Shown here one piece after another: positions 9,301 through 17,494 of a DNA stretch of 64,000 nucleotides. Location of the stretch: assembly GCF_030657435.1 (NCBI RefSeq), contig NZ_JAUTWS010000021.1, positions 48,313 through 112,312 on the forward strand. Direction: 5' to 3'. Each line of letters begins with the position of its first letter. Position 1 is the stretch's first letter. The position numbers and the translations under genes are program-made. Origin of the DNA: Paracraurococcus lichenis (GTDB lineage: Bacteria; Pseudomonadota; Alphaproteobacteria; Acetobacterales; Acetobacteraceae). Under the pieces are notes generated by a model. It was given only the letters and a program-made list of their open reading frames with translations. It did no database searches and had not been told where the DNA came from.

Positions 9301-10087
9301 GCGTGCGCGTCTGCGGCACGTTGGAGCCCCACATCATCAGGAAGCCGGCATTGTACCAGTCGGCGCTCTCCGGCACGTCCGTCTGCTCGCCCCAGGTCTG
9401 CGGGCTGGACGGAGGCAGGTCGCAGTACCAGTCGTAGAAGGACATGCAGACGCCGCCGATGAGCGAGAGGTAGCGGCTGCCCGCGGCGTAGCTGACCATG
9501 GACATGGCCGGGATCGGGCTGAAGCCGATGATGCGGTCCGGGCCGTGCTTCTTCGCCGTGTGGACGTTGGCGGCGGCGATCAGCTCCTCCGCCTCCTCCC
9601 AGGAGACGCGCACGAAGCCGCCGAGACCGCGCAGCTTCTGGTAGGCGCGGCGCTTCGCCTCATCCGCCTGGATGCTGGCCCAGGCCTGCACAGGATCGGC
9701 ATGCTCGGCGCGCGCGGCGCGCCAGAGCGTCAGCAGCCGCTTGCGCATCATCGGGTGCTTCACCCGGTTCGCGCTGTAGAGGTACCAGGAGTAGCTGGCA
9801 CCGCGGGCGCAGCCGCGCGGCTCGTGGTTCGGCAGGCCGGGCCGCGTGCGCGGATAATCCGTCTGCTGCGTCTCCCAGGTCACCACGCCGCCCTTGACGT
9901 AGATCTTCCAGGAGCAGGAGCCCGTGCAGTTCACGCCATGCGTGCTGCGCACGATCCGGTCGTGCGACCAGCGGGACCGGTAGGCGTCCTCCCAGCCGCG
10001 CGGCTCGTTGGTGACGCGGCCATGCTCGCCGGAGAAGCCCTCCACATGACGCTTGAAGAAGGAGAGGCGGTCGAGGAAGTGGGACAT
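6380..10087 (-). CDS. narG: respiratory nitrate reductase alpha subunit NarG
   Basis: The 1235-residue catalytic subunit reducing nitrate to nitrite at a bis-MGD molybdenum centre. The N-terminal FeS0 site has His in place of the first Cys (H50, C54, C58 in HGVNCTGSCSW, then C93). The molybdenum ligand is D264 in NVPQTRTPDAHF. The length is close to the 1247 residues of E. coli NarG. No twin-arginine signal is present, in agreement with a cytoplasm-facing enzyme. The gene follows narK by 12 bases and overlaps narH. Confidence 0.98.
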   Translation of the reverse strand: MSHFLDRLSFFKRHVEGFSGEHGRVTNEPRGWEDAYRSRWSHDRIVRSTHGVNCTGSCSWKIYVKGGVVTWETQQTDYPRTRPGLPNHEPRGCARGASYSWYLYSANRVKHPMMRKRLLTLWRAARAEHADPVQAWASIQADEAKRRAYQKLRGLGGFVRVSWEEAEELIAAANVHTAKKHGPDRIIGFSPIPAMSMVSYAAGSRYLSLIGGVCMSFYDWYCDLPPSSPQTWGEQTDVPESADWYNAGFLMMWGSNVPQTRTPDAHFMTEARYRGAKTVVVTPDYSEASKFADLWLHPKQGTDAALAMAMGHVILSEWHAQGKGDYFLDYCRKYTDMPMLVLLEEKDGRLVAGRQLRAADIEGGLGEANNPDWKTVAVDDATGRLYAPTGSIGFRWGEQGKWNLEGRDSRTLEVTTPRLSLLGEEEAEVAFPYFGGRAPEFFNPTSHEEVIGRSVPVRRVTLADGSTRLAATVYDLFLANYGVARDGSTDFDADAPYTPAWAEKVCGVRRGDIIATAREFAANADKTHGKSMVILGAAVNHWYHGDMIYRGIINLLVMCGCIGQSGGGWSHYVGQEKLRPQTGWVPLAFATDWSRPPRQMNSTSFFYAHTGQYRYETLGLEGLLSPTAPKALDGSLIDLNVRAERMGWLPSAPQLEQNPLRLASAAKAAGVAPADYVAQGLKDGALRMSCEDPEAPANWPRNMFIWRSNLLGSSGKGHEYFLKHLLGTTNGVQGKDLGEEGKAKPSEVVWRDAPEGKLDLLVTLDFRMSTTCVHSDIVLPTATWYEKHDLNTSDMHPFIHPLSAAVDPAWEARTDWAIFKGIARKFSELCHGHLGTEQDVVLNPLMHDTAQELAQGVVRDWKRGECAPVPGKTMPAVAVVERDYPRTYARFTALGPLLDKLGNGGKGIGWKTGHEVEFLAGLNGTTSVPGTEGKRPRIESDIDAAEVILSLAPETNGHVAVKAWEALGKATGRDHTHLARGKEHEAIRFRDVQAQPRKIISSPTWSGIESEEVCYNAGYTNVHELIPWRTLSGRQQLYQDHEWMLAFGEALCVYKPPVDLKAHMAMVGAKPNGNPEITLNFITPHQKWGIHSTYSDNLIMLTLNRGGPVVWLSEVDAKKAGIEDNDWIEAFNLNGALTARAVVSQRVPEGMTMMYHAQEKIVNMPGSEVMLTRGGIHNSVTRTTPKPTHMIGGYAQLSYGFNYHGTIGTNRDEFVVVRKMATVDWMDAPAAQENV

Positions 10088-10099
10088 CTCAGTGGTTCC

Positions 10100-12838
10100 T
10101 TACTCGGCGGGCTGCACGGCCGCGCGGCCGCGCTCGATCGCGTGCAGCAGGCCGCCGCGGCGGGTGTAGGCCGCCCAGGTCAGGGCGATGCAGGTCAGGT
10201 AGAAGATGGCGAAGGCCCAGAGCGCGGCCTGCGGCCGGCCGGTCAGCGCGATGGCGCTGCCATAGGCCTTGGGGACGAAGAAGGCGCCGAAGGCCGCGAT
10301 GGCGGAGGTGAAGCCGATGATCGCGGCGCCTTCGCGCTCGGCCTGCTGGCGCCGCTCGGCCGCCCCGGCGCCCGGCATCAGCCGCGCCATTTCCTTCGTC
10401 ATGATCGCGGGGATCATCTGGAAGGTGGAGGCATTGCCGATGCCGGTCAGCAGGAACAGCACGAGGAAGCAGCCGAAGAAGCCGAGGAAGGCGCCGGGCT
10501 GGTCCTTGATGCCGAGGAAGTGGACGACGCCCGCGGTCGCCAGCACCATGCCGACGAAGACCCAGAAGGTCACGCGGCCGCCGCCCCAGCGATCGGCGAT
10601 CCAGCCGCTCATCGACCGTGCCAGGGCGCCGACGAGCGGGCCGAGGAATGCGAGCGAGAGCGCATCCACGGTCGGGAACTCGGTGCGCGCCAGCAGGGGG
10701 AAGCCGGCGGAGAAGCCGATGAAGGAGCCGAAGGTGCCGGTATAGAGCCAGCACATCACCCAGGTGTGGCGCCGGCGGAAGATCACCGACTGCTCGGCGA
10801 AGGAGGCGCGCATGCTCGCCAGGTCGTCCATGCGGAACCAGGCGGCGAAGGCGGCGATGGCGATCATCGGCACCCAGATCAGGCCGGCATTCTGCAGCCA
10901 GAGGGAGGCACCCTGCGCGGTCTGCTGCGGCGCGCCGCCGAGCGAGCCGAAGACGCCCGCGGTGATCGCCAGTGGCACCAGGAACTGCACCGCGCTGACG
11001 CCGAGATTGCCGAGGCCGGCATTGAGCGCCAGCGCATTGCCCTTCTCGCGCCTGGGGAAGAAGAAGGCGATGTTGGCCATGGAGGAGGCGAAGTTGCCGC
11101 CGCCGAAGCCGCAGAGCAGGGCGAGGGCCAGGAAGATCCAGTAGGGGGTCGCCGGGTCCTGCACCGCCCAGCCGATGCCGAGCGCGGGGACCAGCAGCGA
11201 CCAGGTGGACAGCGTGGTCCAGAGCCGGCCGCCGAGGATCGCCGGCATGAAGCTGTAGAAGACGCGCAGCGTGGCGCCCGACAGGCCGGGCAGCGCCGCC
11301 AGCCAGAAGAGCTGGTCCGTGCCGAAGCGGAAGCCCGCGGCCGGCAGCTTGGCCACCACCACCGACCACACCATCCAGACCGCGAAGGACAGGAAGAGGC
11401 AGGGGATGGACACCCAGAGGTTGCGCCGGGCGACGGCGCGGCCGCGCTCCGCCCAGAAACCCGCATCCTCCGGCCGCCAGTCCTCGATCGCCCGCCGGCC
11501 GGACAGCGCGCCATGCTGCGCCGGGCCGTGGATCGGCTGCATCTCCGGCAGCTCGGGCAGGGTGCGCAGCACCGGCGCCGCCGCCTCGCGCTCCATCCGC
11601 CGGATGGCGAGGTGCATCCAGGCCAGGCCCGCCAGGGCGACGAGGAAGAGCAGCATGAAGCAGCTCTGCCTGAGGCCCGTCAGGTCGTTCAGCAGGCCGA
11701 AGGCCAGCGGCAGGACGAAGCCGCCGAGGCCGCCAATCAGGCCGACCACGCCGCCCACCGCGCCGACGCGACCGGGGTAGTAGACCGGGATGTGCTTGTA
11801 CACCGCGGCCTTGCCGAGGCTCATGAAGAAGCCGAGGACGAAGACCAGGGCGATGAAGGACCAGACGCCGGTCTCGAGGTGGAAGGTCATCGGCCCCTTG
11901 ATGCCCTGCACCACGTAGTCGGTCGGCGGGTAGGACAGCAGGAAGGTGCAGGCCACCGCGACGCCGAAGGTCCAGTACATCACCCGCCGCGCGCCATAGC
12001 GGTCGGACAGCACGCCGCCATAGGCGCGGAAGATGCTGGCCGGCACGGAATAGGCGGCGCCGATCAGGCCGGCGGTGCGGATATCGAAGCCATAGGCATC
12101 GATGATGTAGCGCGGCAGCCAGAGGGCGAGGGCGACGAAGCCGCCGAAGACGAAGAAGTAGTAGAGGCTGAAGCGCCAGACCTGGAGGTTCCTCAGCGGC
12201 TCCATCATGGCGGCGAAGCTCTCGGCCTGCGCGCCGCGGGCGCGCCGCGCCGCGAGGTCCGGGTCGTCCTTAGTCGTCAGGAAGAACAGCACCGCCGTGA
12301 CCGCCAGCGCCACCGCCCAGATCTGCGCCAGCGCGTGCCAGCCGAAGGCCAGCATCACGCTCGGCGCCAGGAACTTGGTGACGGCCGAGCCGACATTGCC
12401 GGCGCCGAAGATGCCGAGCGCGGTGCCCTGCCTCTCCTTCGGGTACCACTTGGAGACATAGGCCACGCCGACCGAGAAGGACCCGCCCGCGATGCCGACG
12501 CCGAGCGCGGCCAGCAGGAAGGTCGTGTAGTCGTAGGCGTAGGAGAGCATCCAGGTGGCGGCCGCGGCCGCCAGCATCACCAGCGCGAAGACCCGCCGGC
12601 CGCCGTACTGGTCGGCCCAGATGCCGAGGACGAGGCGGATCAGGCTGCCCGTCAGGATGGGCGTGCCGACCAGCAGGCCGAACTGGAAATCCGTCAGGCC
12701 CAGGTCGCGTTTCGCCTGGATGCCGAGGATCGAGAAGATCGTCCAGGCCGCGAAGCAGACCGTGAAGGCCGCCGTGCTGGACCACAGGGCGCGGGTGCGG
12801 TCGCCGCCGCTCACCGTATCGCCCGTCATTGAATTCAT
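10100..12838 (-). CDS. narK: fused NarK1-NarK2 nitrate/nitrite transporter
   Basis: A 912-residue protein made of two complete major-facilitator domains in tandem, roughly residues 25-430 and 475-905, each with about twelve membrane segments. Nitrate/nitrite-porter signatures such as GIAGGSFSVGVAYVSKWYP and GFGGGNFASSMANIAFFFP occur once per half. Such NarK1-NarK2 fusions are known in Paracoccus, where one half imports nitrate with protons and the other exchanges nitrate for nitrite. ATG at 12838 is chosen over 12856 because GGGAG precedes it by about 6 bases and because it leaves a sensible leader downstream of the FNR-type box at 12897-12910. It is the first gene of the nar operon. Confidence 0.94.
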   Translation of the reverse strand: MNSMTGDTVSGGDRTRALWSSTAAFTVCFAAWTIFSILGIQAKRDLGLTDFQFGLLVGTPILTGSLIRLVLGIWADQYGGRRVFALVMLAAAAATWMLSYAYDYTTFLLAALGVGIAGGSFSVGVAYVSKWYPKERQGTALGIFGAGNVGSAVTKFLAPSVMLAFGWHALAQIWAVALAVTAVLFFLTTKDDPDLAARRARGAQAESFAAMMEPLRNLQVWRFSLYYFFVFGGFVALALWLPRYIIDAYGFDIRTAGLIGAAYSVPASIFRAYGGVLSDRYGARRVMYWTFGVAVACTFLLSYPPTDYVVQGIKGPMTFHLETGVWSFIALVFVLGFFMSLGKAAVYKHIPVYYPGRVGAVGGVVGLIGGLGGFVLPLAFGLLNDLTGLRQSCFMLLFLVALAGLAWMHLAIRRMEREAAAPVLRTLPELPEMQPIHGPAQHGALSGRRAIEDWRPEDAGFWAERGRAVARRNLWVSIPCLFLSFAVWMVWSVVVAKLPAAGFRFGTDQLFWLAALPGLSGATLRVFYSFMPAILGGRLWTTLSTWSLLVPALGIGWAVQDPATPYWIFLALALLCGFGGGNFASSMANIAFFFPRREKGNALALNAGLGNLGVSAVQFLVPLAITAGVFGSLGGAPQQTAQGASLWLQNAGLIWVPMIAIAAFAAWFRMDDLASMRASFAEQSVIFRRRHTWVMCWLYTGTFGSFIGFSAGFPLLARTEFPTVDALSLAFLGPLVGALARSMSGWIADRWGGGRVTFWVFVGMVLATAGVVHFLGIKDQPGAFLGFFGCFLVLFLLTGIGNASTFQMIPAIMTKEMARLMPGAGAAERRQQAEREGAAIIGFTSAIAAFGAFFVPKAYGSAIALTGRPQAALWAFAIFYLTCIALTWAAYTRRGGLLHAIERGRAAVQPAE

Positions 12839-12896
12839 CTGCCGCTCCCGCTGCATGGAGGCGGCCGGACGGTGACGGCAATCCCGATCCGGTTGC

Positions 12897-12910
12897 TTGA
12901 TTCACGTCAA
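12897..12910 (-). promoter_or_regulatory. FNR/DNR-type box facing narK
   Basis: TTGACGTGAATCAA read towards narK, one base from the TTGATNNNNATCAA consensus. If it acts as a class II site centred at -41.5, transcription would start near 12862, about 23 bases before the narK ATG at 12838. No good -10 element is visible, as is usual for activated promoters. Confidence 0.8.
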
Positions 12911-12990
12911 GTTGGCTGGTGGGCCGCAGGATAAATCCGGCATAAGGCGAGCAATAACAAAGCTTGGCTTACGGAAGGTCGCTTCTGGAC

Positions 12991-13004
12991 TTGATGTGAA
13001 TCAA
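12991..13004 (+). promoter_or_regulatory. FNR/DNR-type box facing the Crp/Fnr gene
   Basis: TTGATGTGAATCAA, a perfect match to the FNR-family consensus. It is identical at 13 of 14 positions to the narK box when each is read towards its own gene. A class II start would fall near 13039, about 23 bases before the GTG at 13062. This suggests anaerobic and/or autoregulated expression of the regulator. Confidence 0.8.
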
Positions 13005-13061
13005 CGGATGGGATGATCGATCCGGCCATGGTCGGCGTCACTCCGGGACAAGGACAGTGTC

Positions 13062-13745
13062 GTGATCGACCGGCCCCTGAACACCGATCTGCTGCGCCGC
13101 AGCCCCTTCTTCGCCGCCGCCGGAGAGGCGTCGATGGCGCGCCTGCTGCGCCCGAGCTTCACCCAGCAACTGCCGCGCGGCACCATCCTGTTCGACCAGC
13201 ACGAGGTGCCGAACTTCCTCCACCTCCTGCTCGCCGGCAGCGTCGGCCTGCAGGCCAGGGACGAGGCCGGGGCGGAGACGATCGTCGAGATCTTCGGCGC
13301 GGGCGAGCTCTTCCTGGCGCCCGCGGCCATCCTCGGCCTGCCCTACCTCGCCTCCGGCCTGGCGCTGACCGATGTGCGGGTCCTGATGATCCCGGCCGAT
13401 GTCTTCCGGGAAGGGCTCACGCAGGACCCCGCCCTCAGCCGCGCCGCCGTCGAGCTCCTGGCCCGGCACTGGCGGCTGATGGTGGACCAGGTGGTGGACC
13501 TGAAGCTGCGCTCGGCCGAGCGCCGCGTTGCGCGCTTCCTGGCGCGGCGCATCCCGGAGGAGGCGGGCGCCGGGCCTGCCGAATTGCCGGAACCGCGGGC
13601 CGCCATCGCCGCCCGGCTCGGCATGACACCGGAGACCCTCTCGCGGACGCTCAATGCGCTCGAGGCACGCGGCGCCGTGCGGCTGTCGGCGAAGCGTGCG
13701 GACATCGTCGACCGCGCCCTGCTCGCACACCTGGCGTCCCGGTAG
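13062..13745 (+). CDS. Crp/Fnr family regulator, DNR-like
   Basis: A 227-residue transcription factor with an N-terminal cyclic-nucleotide-binding fold, a long dimer helix and a C-terminal winged helix-turn-helix. The recognition helix contains ETLSR, the ExxSR pattern of regulators reading TTGAT half sites, which fits the two boxes just upstream. The protein has no cysteine, so it cannot carry the oxygen-sensing [4Fe-4S] cluster of true FNR; it resembles DNR/NnrR-type NO-responsive regulators. GTG at 13062 follows AAGGACA. It probably controls the divergent narK operon and perhaps itself. The exact subgroup is not certain. Confidence 0.88.
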   Translation: MIDRPLNTDLLRRSPFFAAAGEASMARLLRPSFTQQLPRGTILFDQHEVPNFLHLLLAGSVGLQARDEAGAETIVEIFGAGELFLAPAAILGLPYLASGLALTDVRVLMIPADVFREGLTQDPALSRAAVELLARHWRLMVDQVVDLKLRSAERRVARFLARRIPEEAGAGPAELPEPRAAIAARLGMTPETLSRTLNALEARGAVRLSAKRADIVDRALLAHLASR

Positions 13746-13771
13746 CCGCCCTCGAAATCACCTCGAGCGGC
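13745..13771. terminator. weak hairpin between convergent genes
   Basis: GCCG and CTCGA pair with TCGAG and CGGC around a 7-base loop, with a two-base bulge on one side. There is no T tract. It sits just after the Crp/Fnr stop and before the hmgA end. Confidence 0.3.
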
Positions 13772-13860
13772 AGCCTCTGGACAGCGAATTCCGGATGGCC
13801 ATCGGCCGAGCCATCCAGTTCCGCCGCTTCGGGACAGAGGTCGCATCGGAGCGCGCCATC

Positions 13861-15207
13861 TCAGGGCTCGCGCCGGTCCGGGTTGAAGTGGCGCTGCAGC
13901 CTGGCGCCATAGGCACCGTAGTCCTGCTGCCGCTCCGGCAGTTCGGCGGCATAGCGTGTCACGCGCTGCGGGAAGCGCGTCTCGAACATGAAGGCCATGG
14001 TGCCTTCCAGCTTGTGCGGCTTGAGCGGCGCATTGGAGGCGCCCTCGAAGGCCTCCATGTCCGGGCCGTGCGGCAGCATGCAGTTGTGCAGGCTGAATCC
14101 GCCGGGGACGAAGCCATGCGGCTTGGCGTCGTACTGGCCGTAGATCAGGCCCATGAACTCGCTCATGATGTTCATGTGGTACCAGGGTGGCCGGAAGGTG
14201 TTCTCCGCCACCATCCAGCGGTCGGGGAAGATGACGAAGTCGATGTTCGCCGTGCCCGGCGTCTCGCTCGGCGAGGTCAGCACGGTGAAGATGCTGGGAT
14301 CGGCATGGTCGAAGAGCAGCGGCCCGACCGGCGAGAAGCGGCGCAGGTCGTATTTGTAGGGCGCGTAGTTGCCGTGCCAGGCGACGACGTCGAGCGGCGA
14401 GGCGGCGAGCTCGGCCGCCCAGAGATTGCCGCTCCACTTCACCACCATGCGGGTCGGGACCTCGCGATCCTCGTAGCTGGCGACGGGCGTCATGAAGTCG
14501 CGCGGGTTGGCGAGGCAATTGGCGCCGATCGGCCCGCGCTCCGGCAGGGTCAGGGCGCCGCCGTAATTCTCGCAGAGATAGCCGCGGACCGGGCCGGCGG
14601 GAAGCTCGGCGCGGAACTTCACGCCGCGCGGCACCACCGCCATCTCGCCGGGCGCGATGTCGATGGTGCCGAACTCGGTCGCCAGCCGCAGCGCGCCCTG
14701 CTGCGGGACGAAGAGCATCTCGGCATCGGCGTTGTAGAAGACCTCGTCCGCCATCGAGCGCGTCGCGACATAGACATGCGCCGCCATGCCGGACTGGGTC
14801 GCGGCATCGCCCGCGGTGGTGACGGTGCGGATGCCCTGGAGCAGGGTCAGCCCCTCGGCCGGGATCGGCACCGGGCTCCAGCGCAGCGGCTGGATCGGCA
14901 TCTCCACCTCGGCGCAGGGCGCGGTGCGCCACAGGCCGGCATCGATCCTCTCGAACCGCCCCCAATGCGCGACGGTCGGGCGGATACGGTAGAGCCAGGA
15001 CCGCTCGTTGGAGGCGCGGGGCGCGGTGAAGGGGGAGCCGGACAATTGCTCGGCATAGAGCCCATAGGCGCATCTCTGCGGGCTGTTGCGGCCGATCGGC
15101 AGGGCGCCGGGCAGCGCCTCCGTCTCGAACTGGTTGCCGAAGCCGGTCATGTAGCCGGGCTCGCCGGTCCCGGCGCGCGCCGGGCTCATGGGCTGGACGA
15201 CGGTCAT
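13861..15207 (-). CDS. hmgA: homogentisate 1,2-dioxygenase
   Basis: A 448-residue non-haem iron dioxygenase that opens homogentisate to maleylacetoacetate in tyrosine and phenylalanine breakdown. Diagnostic stretches: YMTGFGNQFETEA at the start, PPWYHMNIMSEFMGLIYG (His and Glu iron ligands six residues apart) and SLHNCMLPHGPD (third ligand). ATG at 15207 is preferred, with GGAGG 8 bases upstream; another ATG at 15231 has no clear site. The partner genes hmgB and hmgC are not in the window. Confidence 0.96.
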   Translation of the reverse strand: MTVVQPMSPARAGTGEPGYMTGFGNQFETEALPGALPIGRNSPQRCAYGLYAEQLSGSPFTAPRASNERSWLYRIRPTVAHWGRFERIDAGLWRTAPCAEVEMPIQPLRWSPVPIPAEGLTLLQGIRTVTTAGDAATQSGMAAHVYVATRSMADEVFYNADAEMLFVPQQGALRLATEFGTIDIAPGEMAVVPRGVKFRAELPAGPVRGYLCENYGGALTLPERGPIGANCLANPRDFMTPVASYEDREVPTRMVVKWSGNLWAAELAASPLDVVAWHGNYAPYKYDLRRFSPVGPLLFDHADPSIFTVLTSPSETPGTANIDFVIFPDRWMVAENTFRPPWYHMNIMSEFMGLIYGQYDAKPHGFVPGGFSLHNCMLPHGPDMEAFEGASNAPLKPHKLEGTMAFMFETRFPQRVTRYAAELPERQQDYGAYGARLQRHFNPDRREP

Positions 15208-15237
15208 GGCATGGCCCTCCGTATCAGGCATTCCACT

Positions 15238-16218
15238 CTAGCGCTCGATCTCGGCCGACTTCATGGCGTCGCCATGCTCCAGCGCCTTCCACATCTCGAC
15301 GTCGCGCTCGGCGGTCCAGATGCGCGGGCGGTCGAGGCCCTTGGCCTCGTCATAGGCGCGGGAGACGTTGAAGGGCATGCAGTGCTCGAAGATCACCCAG
15401 CTGCCGTATTTCGGGCGCATCGAGCCCATCGCCTCGTCATAGACCTGCTTCAGGGTGGCGCCCTTGGCGACGCCCGCCTTGGCGATGGCGAAGAGGTCGG
15501 AGGTGAAGGCGGCGGTGCCGGCCAGGCCTTCCTCGACCTCGGCCCTGGTCACGAGGCTGCGGCCGCGGCCGGGCACCAGCTTCTCCGCGCCCAGCGCCTT
15601 CACCGCCGCCAGCGTCGAGGGCCAGTCGGTGAAATGCGCATCGCCGCAATAGGGCGTGGCGCCGAACTCCACGGTGTCGCCGGCGAAGCAGACCTTCTCC
15701 TTCGGCAGCCAGACCACCGTGTCGCCCGCGGTGTGGCTGCGGCCGACATGGATGATCTGCACCTCGCGCTGCCCCATCCAGAGCGTCATCCGCTTGTGGA
15801 AGGTGACGTGCGGCCAAGTGAGGCCCGGGATGCTCTCCTTGCCGCGGAACAGCCGGGGGAAGCGGCCGATCTCGCTGTCCATGTCCTGCTGCCCGCGCTC
15901 CACGATCAGGTCGCGGGTGACGTCGGAAGCGATGATCTCGGCACCCTGGTAGCCGCTCGCGCCCAGCACGCGCACGGCGTGGTAGTGCGACAGCACCACG
16001 TGCTTCACCGGCTTGTCCGTGACGGTGCGGATCTTCGCGATGACATCAGCGGCCATCTTCGGCGTCGCCTGCGCATCCACCACCAGCACGCTGTCGTCGC
16101 CCACGACGATGCCGCTGTTCGGGTCGCCCTCGGCGGTCCAGCCATAGAGGCCGGGGCCGAGCTCCTCGAAGGAGACCACCTTCTCCGCGAGATCGTTGCT
16201 GCTGGCGAAACCTGACAT
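15238..16218 (-). CDS. metallo-beta-lactamase fold hydrolase with atypical metal motif
   Basis: A 326-residue protein with the MBL fold. The usual HxHxDH metal motif is changed: H78-Y-H80 is followed by A-V82-R83, so the Asp and the third His of the dinuclear site are missing, while GRSHTAGD and CFAGD, carrying the later His and Asp, remain. This suggests a mononuclear or altered site. There is no signal peptide. It lies 30 bases upstream of hmgA on the same strand and is probably co-transcribed, so an aromatic-catabolism role such as thioester or lactone hydrolysis is possible. The function is not known. Confidence 0.8.
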   Translation of the reverse strand: MSGFASSNDLAEKVVSFEELGPGLYGWTAEGDPNSGIVVGDDSVLVVDAQATPKMAADVIAKIRTVTDKPVKHVVLSHYHAVRVLGASGYQGAEIIASDVTRDLIVERGQQDMDSEIGRFPRLFRGKESIPGLTWPHVTFHKRMTLWMGQREVQIIHVGRSHTAGDTVVWLPKEKVCFAGDTVEFGATPYCGDAHFTDWPSTLAAVKALGAEKLVPGRGRSLVTRAEVEEGLAGTAAFTSDLFAIAKAGVAKGATLKQVYDEAMGSMRPKYGSWVIFEHCMPFNVSRAYDEAKGLDRPRIWTAERDVEMWKALEHGDAMKSAEIER

Positions 16219-16415
16219 GTCCGTCTTCCTCTGAGCTTCTGATTGTGTGCGGCACCCTGCAGATTACGGGCGGGGCGCCGATAGTCCTGAACCCGGCCAT
16301 CTCGCCGCTCTCGATGGTGCGCGGCGCGGGGCGATTCTCCTGGCTGTGCGGGCAGGATCCGGCATTGCCCTCCTCCCCGGAAACGCCGAAGCCCGATGCG
16401 CAGGATGCCGGGCGG

Positions 16416-17324
16416 TCATGCGGCCTGCGGCGGCAGGCTCGCCTCGGCCTCCAGCCAGGGATAGCGGCGGATCGCCTGGACGAAGCTGGCAAGCGGCGAG
16501 GACCAGCGCCGGCCGGCGACCGTCACCAGGGAGACCTCGCGGCGCACCTCCGGGTCGTGCACCGGGCGCAGCACCAGGCCGGGATGGGTGGCGGAGTATT
16601 CGGGCAGGAAGCAGACCCCCATGCCCGCCGCGACCATGGACTGGATCCAGTCCTCCCGCTCGCTGCGGAAGGAGCGCATGATCTGCGCGCCGCAGGCCTC
16701 GCACTGCTCCCGCAGCAGGTCGCGGAACTCGCAGTTGATACGCTGCAGGTAGACCTCGCCATCCATGTCGCGCATGGCAACGGCGTTGTGCCGGGCGAAG
16801 CGGTGGCCGACGGAGCAGGCCACGACGAAGCGTTCGGAATAGAGCGGGTCGGCCCGCAGCCGCTCGTCGAAGCCCCCCGGCCTTGCCATGACGGCGACAT
16901 CCAGCTCGCCCTGCAGCAGCGCCTCGGAGAGCCGGTCGGGGACGCTCTCGGTCAGCGTCACCTCGATGCCCGGGTGGTCCGCGCGGAAGCGGTTGAGGAA
17001 GCCGACGAAGCGCAACGGACCGATGGTGCACATGACGCCGAGGCGGAAATGCGCGCTCTCCAGCCGCAGGAAGCGGTTCGCCTGCTCCTTCGCAGCCGTG
17101 GTGCGGGTCATCACTTCCTCAAGGTGCGGCTGCATCAGGCGACCGAGTTCGGTCAGGTGGGTATTGCCCCTCTCGCGCGAGAAGAGCAGGCCGCCCAGCT
17201 CATCCTCGAGCTTCTGGATGGCGCGGGTCAGCGCCGGCTGGGTGACGTTGCACTGCTCGGCCGCCCTGGTGAAGTTCAGGGTGCGGCAGACAGCGAGGAA
17301 ATAGCGGATCTCATGGATCTCCAT
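16416..17324 (-). CDS. LysR family transcriptional regulator
   Basis: A 302-residue LysR regulator. The winged helix-turn-helix is at the N-terminus (MEIHEIRYFLAVCRTLNFTR, then AAEQCNVTQPALTRAIQKLE), followed by a two-lobed effector-binding domain. ATG at 17324 has GGGAG 6 bases upstream; longer frames upstream are not supported. It is 197 bases upstream of the MBL gene on the same strand and divergent from bdhA, so it may control either the hmgA-side genes or bdhA. Its effector is unknown. Confidence 0.9.
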   Translation of the reverse strand: MEIHEIRYFLAVCRTLNFTRAAEQCNVTQPALTRAIQKLEDELGGLLFSRERGNTHLTELGRLMQPHLEEVMTRTTAAKEQANRFLRLESAHFRLGVMCTIGPLRFVGFLNRFRADHPGIEVTLTESVPDRLSEALLQGELDVAVMARPGGFDERLRADPLYSERFVVACSVGHRFARHNAVAMRDMDGEVYLQRINCEFRDLLREQCEACGAQIMRSFRSEREDWIQSMVAAGMGVCFLPEYSATHPGLVLRPVHDPEVRREVSLVTVAGRRWSSPLASFVQAIRRYPWLEAEASLPPQAA

Positions 17325-17386
17325 GGCGAGCTCCCTCTCCGCCGCAGCTTCGAGCCCCGACGCGGCGAGGTTACATCGTCGCCGCT

Positions 17387-17422
17387 GGCACGGCCATAAG
17401 CGCCGGTGATCGAGACCGTGCC
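17387..17422. promoter_or_regulatory. inverted repeat in the LysR-bdhA divergent region
   Basis: GGCACGG and CCGTGCC form a perfect 7-base inverted repeat separated by 22 bases, between the divergent lysR and bdhA genes. Its place suits a regulator site, though the spacing is longer than a typical LysR T-N11-A motif. Confidence 0.35.
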
Positions 17423-17494
17423 GGGAGGGCATTGGCGCCGCGCCGCAGCCGGCCTGCACCCTACCCCCGCCCCAGCATGGGCGAGGAGACCGCC

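Noticed and set aside
9290..12832. A 1180-residue open frame on the plus strand opposite narG and narK
   Set aside because: It is antisense to clearly conserved genes and composed of His/Gly/Arg/Ala-rich sequence typical of GC-rich shadow frames.
12839..12856. An upstream ATG for narK at 12856
   Set aside because: It has no ribosome-binding site and would leave a leader of only about 6 bases from the start predicted by the FNR-type box.
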